Shown piece by piece: positions 17,299 to 28,049 of a stretch of DNA of 31,962 nucleotides. This DNA is from Perkinsus olseni (Eukaryota; Perkinsozoa; Perkinsida; Perkinsidae): NCBI GenBank assembly GCA_013115135.1, contig JABANP010000569.1:1-31962 (forward strand), written 5' to 3'. Under the pieces are notes generated by a model, which saw only the letters and a program-made list of their open reading frames with translations, was not told the origin of the DNA and did not search any database. Numbering within the stretch: the first letter of the stretch is position 1; each line of letters opens with the position of its first letter. Position numbers and translations under genes: made by a program.

Positions 17299-18979
17299 CC
17301 GTAATCTGCTGGACATCGTCCTCGACCCCCGAGCCATCACCGGCCATGGCGACCAACGTCGCATCACCGTCGATGATGCCGTCTCGCTAGAAGGGGAGAG
17401 GAAGAGAGACGAGGAGCTCAACGTCAAGGCGGTGGAGATCGACCCCAGCTCTGTCCGAGCCGAAGCTACTGTTGAGGATGACCCCACTGTTGAGGGTGGC
17501 CCTACTCCCATTCAAGCCGACTCTGACGATGAGGGAGCCAAATCGCGGCACATTGCGGATATCCTGACTAGTGGTGACTGCAAGGAGACGGTAAGGTCCC
17601 TTCAAGCCGCCGAGTCGTGGATCACTTCCTCGTACTCTCGCAATGGCCAAGGCCTCTATGTGACTGGCGACTCTAAGGTGGTTCTTCCTGAGAGCATCGT
17701 CGAAGAAGTCATTCTCTTCCATCATGCTACTATCGGCCATGCTGGGTCCGAGGCCATCATCCACATGGTGGAGCTCTCGTTCTATCATCCTAGGCTGAGA
17801 CCGATCACTCTGAGCGTTCTCCGACGGTGCAGCTGTGCCCATTGTACCTCCCGACGGACCACTAAGAGCGCTGGTGGCAAGATGACTCCTGCGAGGCATG
17901 TGCTGGACTGCGTCTACCTCGACCTGGTGGGACCTCTAGAGCCCAGCAACCATCCGGTCTACAAGAAGCCGTGCAGGTTCATTTTGAGTGCTCTCGACAG
18001 CAGCAGTGGTTTTCTTTGGCTGTGGGCTCTGCCCTCTTCAACGACCCCCACCATAACGGCTGTTCTCGAGCGTGACCTCGTGGACCGGTATGGAAGCCCA
18101 TTGAGCTACTACGCCGACAATGGCCCCCAGTTCGTCAGCCGTTGCTTCAGGCTGTGGGCATGCCGCACTGGGAGTTTGGTACGATATGCTCCACGGTATA
18201 GTCCGTGGCGGAACTCCAGGCTGGAACGACAACATGCTGAGGTTAAACGCTGCCTACGAGCCTTGACAGGTAACGCTCCTTCTCACTGGTCGGATTTCCT
18301 CAGTAAGGCCGAGAAGCGCTGCAATCGTCGTGTTGTCGACATTTCCAATGGTTCTGCCACGCCATTCTTCCTATTCTTTGGCTGGGATGATGTGGGCCCA
18401 CTTGCGCGAGAACTCCAACCTCAAGGGAAGCAGCTGCCCAGCGACATCCTCAAGGAGGCCACTCGTGTCCACGAAGCCCGCCGTCGCGCCTTGGATAGCC
18501 TCCTCGAGCTTCACGACTCCTCTGGTGTTTCGGTCGGTCGTCGTCGAGGTTGTCAGTTCCGTACGGGTGACCTGGTGATGAAGTACTTCCCCGCCGGTTC
18601 TCCCCTACAGTCCAAGTGGGTCGGCCCCTATTCTGTCCAAGCAGTTCTAGGTCGAGGGACAGTGGTTCTAGGTGATGGTAGCACTGAGGATACCCATAAC
18701 CTCCGACGATACTATGGTAATAGTCGAGTCGTCGAGGATGACGTCTTCAGGATTGATGAGTCTGCCATCCCTCCCCCTACCACCAACCAGCTGATGGAGT
18801 CCACTGGTATTCGGCTGTCCACTGAGGATGCTCCTCATACTTCTCTGTCTGCCGGCATCGCTGTATACGACGTCGCTACCGTCGAGGTCATCCACTACCC
18901 ATCTCTCGACGACTCTGTCGTTATCTTCAATCCTTCTACAAGCATCGCCATTGTGGTCAAGATTGAAGTTGAAGAATGA
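17219..18979 (+). CDS. Integrase portion of pol (separated by +1 shift)
   Basis: Catalyses insertion of the cDNA into the genome. The ATG at 17219 merely lies in the overlap; the real frame enters after the C-run at 17287..17292, and in the duplicate copy it is continuous with RNase H. In 17219 numbering: zinc-binding HHCC module H168/H174 and C206/C209; catalytic core D235 (LDLVGP), D300 (ADNGPQF) and E336, with exactly 35 residues between the last two (D,D-35-E); then a GPY/F-type module (KWVGPY). The tail has no recognisable chromodomain. Ends TGA 18979, 45 bp before the polypurine tract. Confidence 0.9.
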   Translation: MPPGGPMLWQDLSQVSPQPPLPRPPADRNLLDIVLDPRAITGHGDQRRITVDDAVSLEGERKRDEELNVKAVEIDPSSVRAEATVEDDPTVEGGPTPIQADSDDEGAKSRHIADILTSGDCKETVRSLQAAESWITSSYSRNGQGLYVTGDSKVVLPESIVEEVILFHHATIGHAGSEAIIHMVELSFYHPRLRPITLSVLRRCSCAHCTSRRTTKSAGGKMTPARHVLDCVYLDLVGPLEPSNHPVYKKPCRFILSALDSSSGFLWLWALPSSTTPTITAVLERDLVDRYGSPLSYYADNGPQFVSRCFRLWACRTGSLVRYAPRYSPWRNSRLERQHAEVKRCLRALTGNAPSHWSDFLSKAEKRCNRRVVDISNGSATPFFLFFGWDDVGPLARELQPQGKQLPSDILKEATRVHEARRRALDSLLELHDSSGVSVGRRRGCQFRTGDLVMKYFPAGSPLQSKWVGPYSVQAVLGRGTVVLGDGSTEDTHNLRRYYGNSRVVEDDVFRIDESAIPPPTTNQLMESTGIRLSTEDAPHTSLSAGIAVYDVATVEVIHYPSLDDSVVIFNPSTSIAIVVKIEVEE

Positions 18980-19024
18980 GATGATGCTGATGACGATTTT
19001 ATTATTTATATTTGTGTATTCTCT

Positions 19025-19037
19025 AGGAGGGGCGGAG
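19025..19037 (+). other. Polypurine tract
   Basis: AGGAGGGGCGGAG, purines with one C, directly abutting the 3' LTR. It would prime plus-strand DNA synthesis. Confidence 0.75.
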
Positions 19038-19262
19038 TGTGAGATTCGCACGCCTCTCTCTCAGTATCTTTGTATATCGCCCGCCTAAATGTGTAACCGT
19101 GAAACCGCCAGATTCCCCTTTGCCCCACGGTTACCGATACTAACCTTTTTGCACTTAGTTGTCCAACTACTGGACACACTCTGCTGGTCTGTGGCCAACT
19201 ACACTCTGTACTCTTTTAATATGGCACCTCCGGTTGTGTTGCTTCATGGCAAGGATATGACA
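19038..19262 (+). repeat. 3' LTR (225 bp)
   Basis: Same length as the 5' LTR with two substitutions. Identical, as far as I can read, to the duplicated LTR at 24254..24478. Confidence 0.92.
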
Positions 19263-19266
19263 TTCC
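19263..19266. repeat. Target-site duplication TTCC (right)
   Basis: Pairs with 13137..13140; copied again at 24479..24482 by the segmental duplication. Confidence 0.75.
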
Positions 19267-19486
19267 CTCAAATCCAGTGATATGATAGAGCTTCGCCAGC
19301 TCGGAGTCAAGATCTTTTCGAGGCTTTCCCTTATCATGTCTGGAGCTTGTCGATGATGACATATTCTGGCTGTACCGCAGTACCACCGCCCCAATTGACC
19401 CAGGTTTTCCGTTTGACAGAGCTTTCCGCGGAGAGTGGCTTCATCCACAACCGTCGGGGCCAAGATTCCAAAAGGGCACGACGCTA

Positions 19487-19560
19487 GATTTCCAGAGCTG
19501 GCACGCGCAAAAGGAGAAGACGCTGACCCTTGCTGAATGCTTCACCGTTTCGAACGCAGC
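19487..19560. repeat. Dispersed 68-74 bp repeat, copy 2
   Basis: Longer form, containing CTTGCT relative to 12337..12404. Confidence 0.6.
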
Positions 19561-20490
19561 GTCTGTCTTGACGACAGCATGTACTGGAAAACGGAGAAGT
19601 GAGCCGAACTTGCGCACGCCAACGAATTGGCCCACCGTTCTCTGAAGAATCACCCAAGTCGGCCTTATCGTAGCAGAAGGCGATAATTGTACTATCCTTA
19701 TCCTTTCGTATGATAGGGAGGTCGGCCTAGCAGCGGAGGATATTGCCCTTCCGCCGAGATCGAACACGAAATCCAATCTCGTTCTCATGTTTATCAACGA
19801 GCAGGATCTTGATAGCACGAGAAAATCCTGGCTGAGCGAAGGGTCTCCTTGGCGGTTCTTCCGGGTTGTGACTCTGACACACTGTGGCACACCTCGAGAT
19901 TGTATCAAACTCCGGCGCCGCATTTTCTATGATATTGAGCCTGTGTGGCCAAATTTTTTTCGCCAAACATCCATTCCTTGCTGGTGGGGGCAGGCTGAAA
20001 GTCACTCACATCGCAGTGAAACACCCTACAGCCTACGTGTCAGCCCTATGGAACACAATGCGGAGAGTTTAGTTCCAGACTTTAGGTCAGCAAGTCGTCT
20101 CGGCGCGTATTTGTTTCCTAACACCCGCTGGCAGCAGTTATGGCGATACTGATGCTGCCACGAGGCATGGAGATCCTCGTCTTGTCTAACCGTCGCGCGG
20201 TCACACAGGCTTTAAGTATGCTCAATACTACATCCAAGTCGTAATCTTCGGCATAATGAAAGGGCCACCATGCTCCGACCGAACCTGACGACGATCTCAG
20301 ACCAACAATACGCAATCCAGGAGCGTAAGACACCTCGTAACACTGCCACCGGTCGGTAGATAACTTTGACGTCTTTGTACGTTAGTAACCGCTGAAGGAA
20401 CGAGCTCTAATCAACATCTTCGCTTACCAGAGCAATAGTGTCAATGTCGGTGAGATCCCTGCTCATATCCTCCAATTTCTTAATTGATAG

Positions 20491-21078
20491 TTATGCGCCC
20501 ACAGCCGCAGTAGTAGCATCAGCTTGCGCCTTCGTAGGATGGCATAGAGAAATTGGCATGAAATTATCACAAGATTCTTTACTATGGCTAAGATCTAATA
20601 TCGGACAAGGAAGGAATAGTGAATCCTCAACTTCAAGATCTAACGAGTGCACTAGAAATATATTTGAGGAAGACTGCCCAGCCTGAGCAACTGCCTCTTC
20701 AACCAATTGTGGGCCCGAAAAATCCATCCGAGCAACCGACAAGAGTATCGTCGACAGCAGTGGGCCAGTACCATCACAGGGACGATCCACGGCACGAGTT
20801 TGGGAATCAGCTAGCTGATTCATGGCTCCTGGACCGGAATGGTAGACCGTATATGTGACCGAAGGCTGCAATTTTCGTAGAGTACGGAACTCCTCAGCCA
20901 CCGCAAGCACAAGCCTCTGAATAACCCGCTTCTCAACTGCCACTGACCGCTTCGAACGCTGCCTTCTTACGGAGAAATCGGTTCGTTGACTCACGCAACT
21001 GAAGCCTTGTTGTTGCACCCGATGTCGAAGACAATCCGCAGAGCTGGGTAAGGGCACATAGTCTTGATGTTCGAGCAT
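20491..21078 (-). pseudogene. RNase H C-terminal piece of an old Ty3-type element, copy 1
   Basis: 195-codon minus-strand ORF. The clearest signal is a stretch reading YTVYHSGPGAMNQLADSQTRA, close to the H-x-P-G-x-x-N-x-x-A-D-x-x-S/T-R end of RNase H domains in Ty3-type pol proteins. The rest is not recognised. The core of that RNase H, present at 26312..26512 beside copy 2, is missing here because the duplication junction cuts it off. Confidence 0.55.
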
Positions 21079-21099
21079 AACTCGACTAAAGCTCGGAGA

Positions 21100-24000
21100 A
21101 GCTGCGTCGCAAGTCCGACGTCGACCAGCGCATTGAGCACCACCGCCTGCTCACGATGGAGGGGGAAGGGAAGGTGACAAGATGCTCTGAAGGGGCCTGC
21201 ACTACGATCCTGGCTACGGTGATAGTGGACAAAGCCAAGAAGACCAACTCCGGTGAGGCAGAGCCTAGACGCTATCCAGGTCCCTCAGAAGGGCCGGAGT
21301 CTCTCGATTCCCGTTATAGAGTCACTCTGGATTGTCGGGTAATCAACCGACTTGTCCTCACCCACGACTCCAATGGTCGTTTCCTTTTCGTCCCGGGCGC
21401 CTCTGTCACCAACGAGTCTGCTACCAAAGCGGCCTACCGTCAGTCAGAGCCCAGCCCATCGGCGAGGCTCGGGTCCATCCCCTACGACTACACAGTGTAT
21501 GCTAAGGTCGACTTGGTAGATGCCTACTCATGCATTCTCCTTCCCCCTAGGTTGTCCGCTCTCTTCGGCCTTGTCACGAGGGACCCCTCGGGAGAACTAG
21601 TGTGGTGGCAATTCCGAGTTCTTCCTCAAGGCTGGGTATGGAGCAGTGTTCTCTTCAACTCCTCTATGCACATCCCCATTGATCGGATCAACGCCCGTCT
21701 CGAGAAGGAGGGCATCCGGGCAGTAGCTCGCCACAATAAAGATGATGTCATCATAGCGGCGCTCGACACCAGCAACTGTGAAGCTGCCGTTTCCGTGGCC
21801 CGCGAGGAGTTCCAGGCATTGCACTTCTTGATCAATGACGCCAAGTCCACCCCACCATCATCATCGGTCAACTTCTGTGGTCTGAGGTTGACGAATGGTT
21901 GCTGCACCATGGAGCCGACACGGTTCGAGTTCACTGACACCACCGCCTCCACCGCGTGGTCTGAGTTCATGAACCCCACCCTCAAGCCGTCGGATCGTGT
22001 TAACCCTCGAGTGGCAAGGACGACATGGCTCCGTAAGTGGTTCGGTGTGTTCAACTACTTCCGAGGCTTCCTGGGGCCTGACGCTATGTCGGCTCTCTTC
22101 GTGATACAGAAGGCTCAATCAGTCTTTCAGAAGGTTGATGAGGACATCCCCGAAGACCTCTATGACCGACTGAAGAAGAGTTTCTACACTCTAGTTGCCT
22201 TTTACCTCTCTGGACTACCCGGCCTTCTCGCTACATCCCTGGGTGATCGCCTACTCGGCACTGTCTTGCTCACCGACAGCAACACCGCATCGTGGTCTGC
22301 CGTAGTCCTCATCGCCGTCACCCTCGATGACCCCAACAGCGAGCTGGCCCATTCTGCCTCGTTGCCGGTAGACTTCCCCACCACCGATGTGTTGTTCGAC
22401 ACCCCTCAGCCCCTACCGTTCGCCCTTCTCCCCGCGAAGCTTACTGGCGGATGCTGGGATGCTACTCAGCAGCGCATGAGCTCCACATGGCGCGAACGGG
22501 TTGCTGCCATCGAGGCCGTTGTTGACTGTGTCCATGAGCTCCAAGGGCCCACTACTCTCCTCATTGACAATATCAATGGCTGCCGATCGTGGAACAACAT
22601 CGCCGACACCTTCTCTGGCGCCATTCTGACCAAATGGGAGGTCTACACTCGCTATGTGACCAAGACGGTTTGGATCCCGAGGACGGGTGCCCCCAGGTGG
22701 ACCGATGCTCTGGCAAGATCTATCGCAGGTGAGTCCCCAGCCTCCACTTCCCCGCCCCCGGCTGACCGTAATCTGCTGGACATCGTCCTCGACCCCCGAG
22801 CCATCACCGGCCATGGCGACCAACGTCGCATCACCGTCGATGATGCCGTCTCGCTAGAAGGGGAGAGGAAGAGAGACGAGGAGCTCAACGTCAAGGCGGT
22901 GGAGATCGACCCCAGCTCTGTCCGAGCCGAAGCTACTGTTGAGGATGACCCCACTGTTGAGGGTGGCCCTACTCCCATTCAAGCCGACTCTGACGATGAG
23001 GGAGCCAAATCGCGGCACATTGCGGATATCCTGACTAGTGGTGACTGCAAGGAGACGGTAAGGTCCCTTCAAGCCGCCGAGTCGTGGATCACTTCCTCGT
23101 ACTCTCGCAATGGCCAAGGCCTCTATGTGACTGGCGACTCTAAGGTGGTTCTTCCTGAGAGCATCGTCGAAGAAGTCATTCTCTTCCATCATGCTACTAT
23201 CGGCCATGCTGGGTCCGAGGCCATCATCCACATGGTGGAGCTCTCGTTCTATCATCCTAGGCTGAGACCGATCACTCTGAGCGTTCTCCGACGGTGCAGC
23301 TGTGCCCATTGTACCTCCCGACGGACCACTAAGAGCGCTGGTGGCAAGATGACTCCTGCGAGGCATGTGCTGGACTGCGTCTACCTCGACCTGGTGGGAC
23401 CTCTAGAGCCCAGCAACCATCCGGTCTACAAGAAGCCGTGCAGGTTCATTTTGAGTGCTCTCGACAGCAGCAGTGGTTTTCTTTGGCTGTGGGCTCTGCC
23501 CTCTTCAACGACCCCCACCATAACGGCTGTTCTCGAGCGTGACCTCGTGGACCGGTATGGAAGCCCATTGAGCTACTACGCCGACAATGGCCCCCAGTTC
23601 GTCAGCCGTTGCTTCAGGCTGTGGGCATGCCGCACTGGGAGTTTGGTACGATATGCTCCACGGTATAGTCCGTGGCGGAACTCCAGGCTGGAACGACAAC
23701 ATGCTGAGGGTTAAACGCTGCCTACGAGCCTTGACAGGTAACGCTCCTTCTCACTGGTCGGATTTCCTCAGTAAGGCCGAGAAGCGCTGCAATCGTCGTG
23801 TTGTCGACATTTCCAATGGTTCTGCCACGCCATTCTTCCTATTCTTTGGCTGGGATGATGTGGGCCCACTTGCGCGAGAACTCCAACCTCAAGGGAAGCA
23901 GCTGCCCAGCGACATCCCTCAAGGAGGCCACTCGTGTCCACGAAGCCCGCCGTCGCGCCTTGGATAGCCTCCTCGAGCTTCACGACTCCTCTGGTGTTTC

Positions 24001-24195
24001 GGTCGGTCGTCGTCGAGGTTGTCAGTTCCGTACGGGTGACCTGGTGATGAAGTACTTCCCCGCCGGTTCTCCCCTACAGTCCAAGTGGGTCGGCCCCTAT
24101 TCTGTCCAAGCAGTTCTAGGTCGAGGGACAGTGGTTCTAGGTGATGGTAGCACTGAGGATACGCCATTGTGGTCAAGATTGAAGTTGAAGAATGA
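21100..24195 (+). pseudogene. Truncated pol (RT-RNase H-integrase) with frameshifts
   Basis: Open from the junction (first internal ATG 21156) to 23714. RT motif C is again N-K-D-D. The C-run at 22755..22759 has five C, so RNase H and integrase are in one frame here, unlike copy 1. An extra G near 23708, just after the catalytic E of integrase, ends this frame; an extra C near 23917 causes a second shift. A 253-bp deletion at 24163 removes most of the region after the GPY/F-like module. No promoter or own start, so surely non-autonomous. Confidence 0.88.
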
Positions 24196-24240
24196 GATGA
24201 TGCTGATGACGATTTTATTATTTATATTTGTGTATTCTCT

Positions 24241-24253
24241 AGGAGGGGCGGAG
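24241..24253 (+). other. Polypurine tract (duplicate)
   Basis: Same sequence as 19025..19037, abutting the duplicated LTR. Confidence 0.7.
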
Positions 24254-24478
24254 TGTGAGATTCGCACGCCTCTCTCTCAGTATCTTTGTATATCGCCCGC
24301 CTAAATGTGTAACCGTGAAACCGCCAGATTCCCCTTTGCCCCACGGTTACCGATACTAACCTTTTTGCACTTAGTTGTCCAACTACTGGACACACTCTGC
24401 TGGTCTGTGGCCAACTACACTCTGTACTCTTTTAATATGGCACCTCCGGTTGTGTTGCTTCATGGCAAGGATATGACA
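24254..24478 (+). repeat. 3' LTR of the truncated duplicate (225 bp)
   Basis: Copy of 19038..19262; shares both differences from the 5' LTR, confirming it derives from the 3' LTR. Confidence 0.92.
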
Positions 24479-25713
24479 TTCCCTCAAATCCAGTGATATG
24501 ATAGAGCTTCGCCAGCTCGGAGTCAAGATCTTTTCGAGGCTTTCCCTTATCATGTCTGGAGCTTGTCGATGATGACATATTCTGGCTGTACCGCAGTACC
24601 ACCGCCCCAATTGACCCAGGTTTTCCGTTTGACAGAGCTTTCCGCGGAGAGTGGCTTCATCCACAACCGTCGGGGCCAAGATTCCAAAAAGGGCACGACG
24701 CTAGATTTCCAGAGCTGGCACGCGCAAAAGGAGAAGACGCTGACCCTTGCTGAATGCTTCACCGTTTCGAACGCAGCGTCTGTCTTGACGACAGCATGTA
24801 CTGGAAAACGGAGAAGTGAGCCGAACTTGCGCACGCCAACGAATTGGCCCACCGTTCTCTGAAGAATCACCCAAGTCGGCCTTATCGTAGCAGAAGGCGA
24901 TAATTGTACTATCCTTATCCTTTCGTATGATAGGAGGTCGGCCTAGCAGCGGAGGATATTGCCCTTCCGCCGAGATCGAACACGAAATCCAATCTCGTTC
25001 TCATGTTTATCAACGAGCAGGATCTTGATAGCACGAGAAAATCCTGGCTGAGCGAAGGGTCTCCTTGGCGGTTCTTCCGGGTTGTGACTCTGACACACTG
25101 TGGCACACCTCGAGATTGTATCAAACTCCGGCGCCGCATTTTCTATGATATTGAGCCTGTGTGGCCAAATTTTTTTCGCCAAACATCCATTCCTTGCTGG
25201 TGGGGGCAGGCTGAAAGTCACTCACATCGCAGTGAAACACCCTACAGCCTACGTGTCAGCCCTATGGAACACAATGCGGAGAGTTTAGTTCCAGACTTTA
25301 GCCCCGGTCAGCAAGTCGTCTCGGCGCGTATTTGTTTCCTAACACCCGCTGGCAGCAGTTATGGCGATACTGATGCTGCCACGAGGCATGGAGATCCTCG
25401 TCTTGTCTAACCGTCGCGCGGTCACACAGGCTTTAAGTATGCTCAATACTACATCCAAGTCGTAATCTTCGGCATAATGAAAGGGGCCACCATGCTCCGA
25501 CCGAACCTGACGACGATCTCAGACCAACAATACGCAATCCAGGAGCGTAAGACACCTCGTAACACTGCCACCGGTCGGTAGATAACTTTGACGTCTTTGT
25601 ACGTTAGTAACCGCTGAAGGAACGAGCTCTAATCAACATCTTCGCTTACCAGAGCAATAGTGTCAATGTCGGTGAGATCCCTGCTCATATCCTCCAATTT
25701 CTTAATTGATAGT
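24479..25713. other. Downstream flank, copy 2
   Basis: Duplicate of 19263..20490, with the TTCC at 24479..24482. No intact gene recognised. Confidence 0.45.
24704..24777. repeat. Dispersed 68-74 bp repeat, copy 3
   Basis: Segmental-duplication copy of 19487..19560. Confidence 0.6.
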
Positions 25714-26301
25714 TTATGCGCCCACAGCCGCAGTAGTAGCATCAGCTTGCGCCTTCGTAGGATGGCATAGAGAAATTGGCATGAAATTATCACAAGATTC
25801 TTTACCATGGCTAAGATCTAATATCGGACAAGGAAGGAATAGTGAATCCTCAACTTCAAGATCTAACGAGTGCACTAGAAATATATTTGAGGAAGACTGC
25901 CCAGCCTGAGCAACTGCCTCTTCAACCAATTGTGGGCCCGAAAAATCCATCCGAGCAACCGACAAGAGTATCGTCGACAGCAGTGGGCCAGTACCATCAC
26001 AGGGACGATCTACGGCACGAGTTTGGGAATCAGCTAGCTGATTCATGGCTCCTGGACCGGAATGGTAGACCGTATATGTGACCGAAGGCTGCAATTTTCG
26101 TAGAGTACGGAACTCCTCAGCCATCGCAAGCACAAGCCTCTGAATAACCCGCTTCTCAACTGCCACTGACCGCTTCGAACGCTGCCTTCTTACGGAAAAA
26201 TCGGTTCGTTGACTCACGCAACTGAAGCCTTGTTGTTGCACCCGATGTCGACGACAATCCGCAGAGCTGGGTAAGGGCACATAGTCTTGATGTTCGAGCA
26301 T
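25714..26301 (-). pseudogene. RNase H C-terminal piece of an old Ty3-type element, copy 2
   Basis: Same 195-codon minus-strand ORF as 20491..21078 with a few amino-acid changes. It sits one frame off, and directly downstream, of the RNase H core at 26312..26512. Together they form a recognisable, decayed RNase H domain. Confidence 0.58.
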
Positions 26302-26311
26302 AACTCGACTA

Positions 26312-26512
26312 AAGCTCGGAGAGCATAGTTCGGGTGAGCAAGGCGCAGAGTTCTCTGCGGCTGGAATGCCACACCGTCTGGTAACCTCGCCAGCCGAAGG
26401 CTGATTTTGCTATCAGGTACAGCTCGTCATTGGGATTCTTCTTAAACAAAACGAATCCTCCGCCACTCTAGCTGGCATCCGTCAGTACGGGGAGGCTTAC
26501 GAAAAACTGTCC
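26312..26512 (-). pseudogene. RNase H core of an old Ty3-type element
   Basis: Minus-strand translation gives LPVLTDAS, a stop (TAG), SGGGFVLF, and 42 codons after the aspartate (codon 26479..26477) the segment SRRELCALL with the catalytic glutamate (26353..26351). The T-D-A-S, G-x-G and E spacing is that of retrotransposon RNase H. One stop inside and a frameshift before the following piece show it is dead. Upstream (higher coordinates, to about 26640) a stretch like the RT-RNase H connection is faintly visible. Confidence 0.6.
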
Positions 26513-28049
26513 CTAGAGCTGAGATCTAGTTTGCTCGAACACCGATCAGCTGTGGCAGAGGGCCACGAGAGCCATCGGTTGTTAGGCGCGAGGCCTGACG
26601 ATAGCCGTGTATTTCAGTACGAGGGCGATGAGCTTACGAAAAGGATGTTGATAGTTGCTGAAGTGTTGGGCGGAAAGGCTCCCGACGAGAATCGAGGTTA
26701 TCGAGGTTAATTATCTGTCGTAAATTATCAATGAAAGGCCGTTAAGGAGATCTTGACGACTAAACACTCTTCCACCAGATGCTTCACCGAACGGAATATT
26801 GAGGAATAGCCGAAGCAGGGAGCTGAGCAGAAAAAATGCTTCGCAGACTTCGAATACTGGACTTCAGATGGTCCAAAAGTTTCAGCGGACGAGGGACTCC
26901 TTCGATACTCACTTCATCACAGAATATCCCTTCACGAACGACGCTGTTCCCAGTTCGGCGGCACTGATCCCATCAGCTGCATACTAGCCAAGGCGCAGCG
27001 CGGAATTTCTTATCTCGTCTTTCGTTAGGTCCCAAAATTTTCAACGTACATGGAATCGGCTTTCTATCTCCTTAGATGCTATAATGAAGACTCTCAGCAT
27101 ATTTGTCGAGAGCTTTTTCGAGTACTTGAGACCGAAAGAGTTCGAAGTTATTAGCGCAGCCCACACCTCGGTCATTTCGTAACTCTCTGTGATGTCGGTA
27201 GTAGGCCGTTTATAGGTCTACGCTCACGTCAAGATTAAGTGCGACCTCGCGAGCATTTCGGTAGAGCCCTTTCTGCTGTTGTTTCATATACCTTGTCGCT
27301 GAGACCATGGAGGATAGAGACCTCACGTGAGAGGGTTCCCACCTTCTTCTGGAACTCCAGACTACCATTGTCGATACAGGTCAGCGCCCTGTCCCACGAA
27401 TGAGTCATGAGTATGCTCTCAAAATAACAGAGATATTCGAGAGCGCTCATTGCAACCGGAAAACGGACGCAATTTGCGAAACCTCAGTTCAGATTCGTCT
27501 GATAACTTGGATGAACACGTATATCGAATAAAGTACGATATTTGTCCTTAACGCACGAGTATAGCTATAGTTACTGCTCTTAGCTCTTGTGACAGGAGGA
27601 TGGTCTGGAGTCTGCTCTGCTCTTAGCGCATGGGAAGACGATCCTCTTGATACATTTGTGATGTCGACGAAAAATCTTTATCGCTCTCAACGATTTTTTG
27701 AATGTACGGCGGTAGTATCTGCTGGATATGGCCGTCGACCTCTGGTTCGCGGCATAAGGTGTGACGGTTATTCTTTGACGTGGACACCATTGAATGACTG
27801 CCCTCTCTCGTCGTGACAATGCCACACTATGTAAGAGACATCGCACTCGCCTACCTTGGGGATCGACGTCTGCAGTAGTCCCTAATGAAGGGAGCTCTTC
27901 GCCACGGACTTGCTCAGAAGGGCACCGAGCAGGGCGTCTCCGTCCCGGCGAGGGCCTTTCCAAGCCAGAGCATCGTGTCCAGTCTATTTTACAGGAGAGT
28001 GATACTGCGCGTGGGACATTTTTCGGATTAGGGCCTCGAATCTTTGAAT
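26513..28049. other. No gene recognised
   Basis: Probably decayed transposon sequence: both flanks are retroelement relics. ORFs at 27235..27450 and 27580..27963 (both minus) have no motif I can name and are short enough for chance. Confidence 0.4.

Larger units (their letters stand above)
13141..19262 (+). mobile_element. Ty3/gypsy-class LTR retrotransposon, near-complete
   Basis: 6.1-kb element with 225-bp LTRs starting TGTGAG and ending ATGACA, TTCC target duplication and a polypurine tract. Internal order is gag, two CCHC knuckles, aspartic protease, RT, RNase H, integrase, GPY/F-like end; RT before integrase is the Ty3/gypsy order. The two LTRs differ at two positions, so the insertion is young. 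The pol frame is broken only by one extra C at 17287..17292. No env-like ORF and no chromodomain seen. Confidence 0.93.
19263..20490. other. Downstream flank of the element, copy 1: decayed older sequence
   Basis: Corresponds to 24479..25713. No intact gene recognised; short ORFs on both strands carry no family motif I know. Includes the 74-bp dispersed repeat at 19487..19560. Given the RNase H remains next to it, this is probably further 3' sequence of an older minus-strand retroelement. Confidence 0.45.
15632..21099. repeat. Tandem segmental duplication, copy 1
   Basis: From inside the RT-upstream part of the retrotransposon through its 3' LTR and about 1.8 kb of downstream flank. Repeated head to tail as 21100..26322 with very few substitutions. 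Boundaries are defined by the junction at 21096..21099, where GAGA belongs to both the flank and the transposon. Confidence 0.9.
21100..24478 (+). mobile_element. 5'-truncated duplicate of the Ty3-type element
   Basis: Carries RT, RNase H, integrase and the 3' LTR only; 5' LTR, gag and protease are absent. It was made by segmental duplication, not by its own insertion, because the junction has no target duplication and the downstream flank is copied with it. Confidence 0.92.
21100..26322. repeat. Tandem segmental duplication, copy 2
   Basis: Second copy, shorter by a 253-bp deletion (equivalent of 18694..18946 missing after 24163). A few substitutions and small indels separate it from copy 1, for example a five-base CCCCG-type insertion near 25303. 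After 26322 the original unique flank continues (GAGCATAGTT). Confidence 0.9.

Noticed and set aside
16945..17511. Long minus-strand ORFs inside both copies of the retrotransposon
   Set aside because: Shadows of the GC-rich plus-strand pol frame; no motifs, and the same shadow appears in both copies.
18580..18979. Chromodomain at the integrase C-terminus
   Set aside because: After the GPY/F-like module I see no aromatic cage pattern; the tail is acidic and unrecognised.
27580..27963. 127-codon minus ORF
   Set aside because: Basic, low-complexity translation without a recognisable motif, in a stretch of transposon relics.
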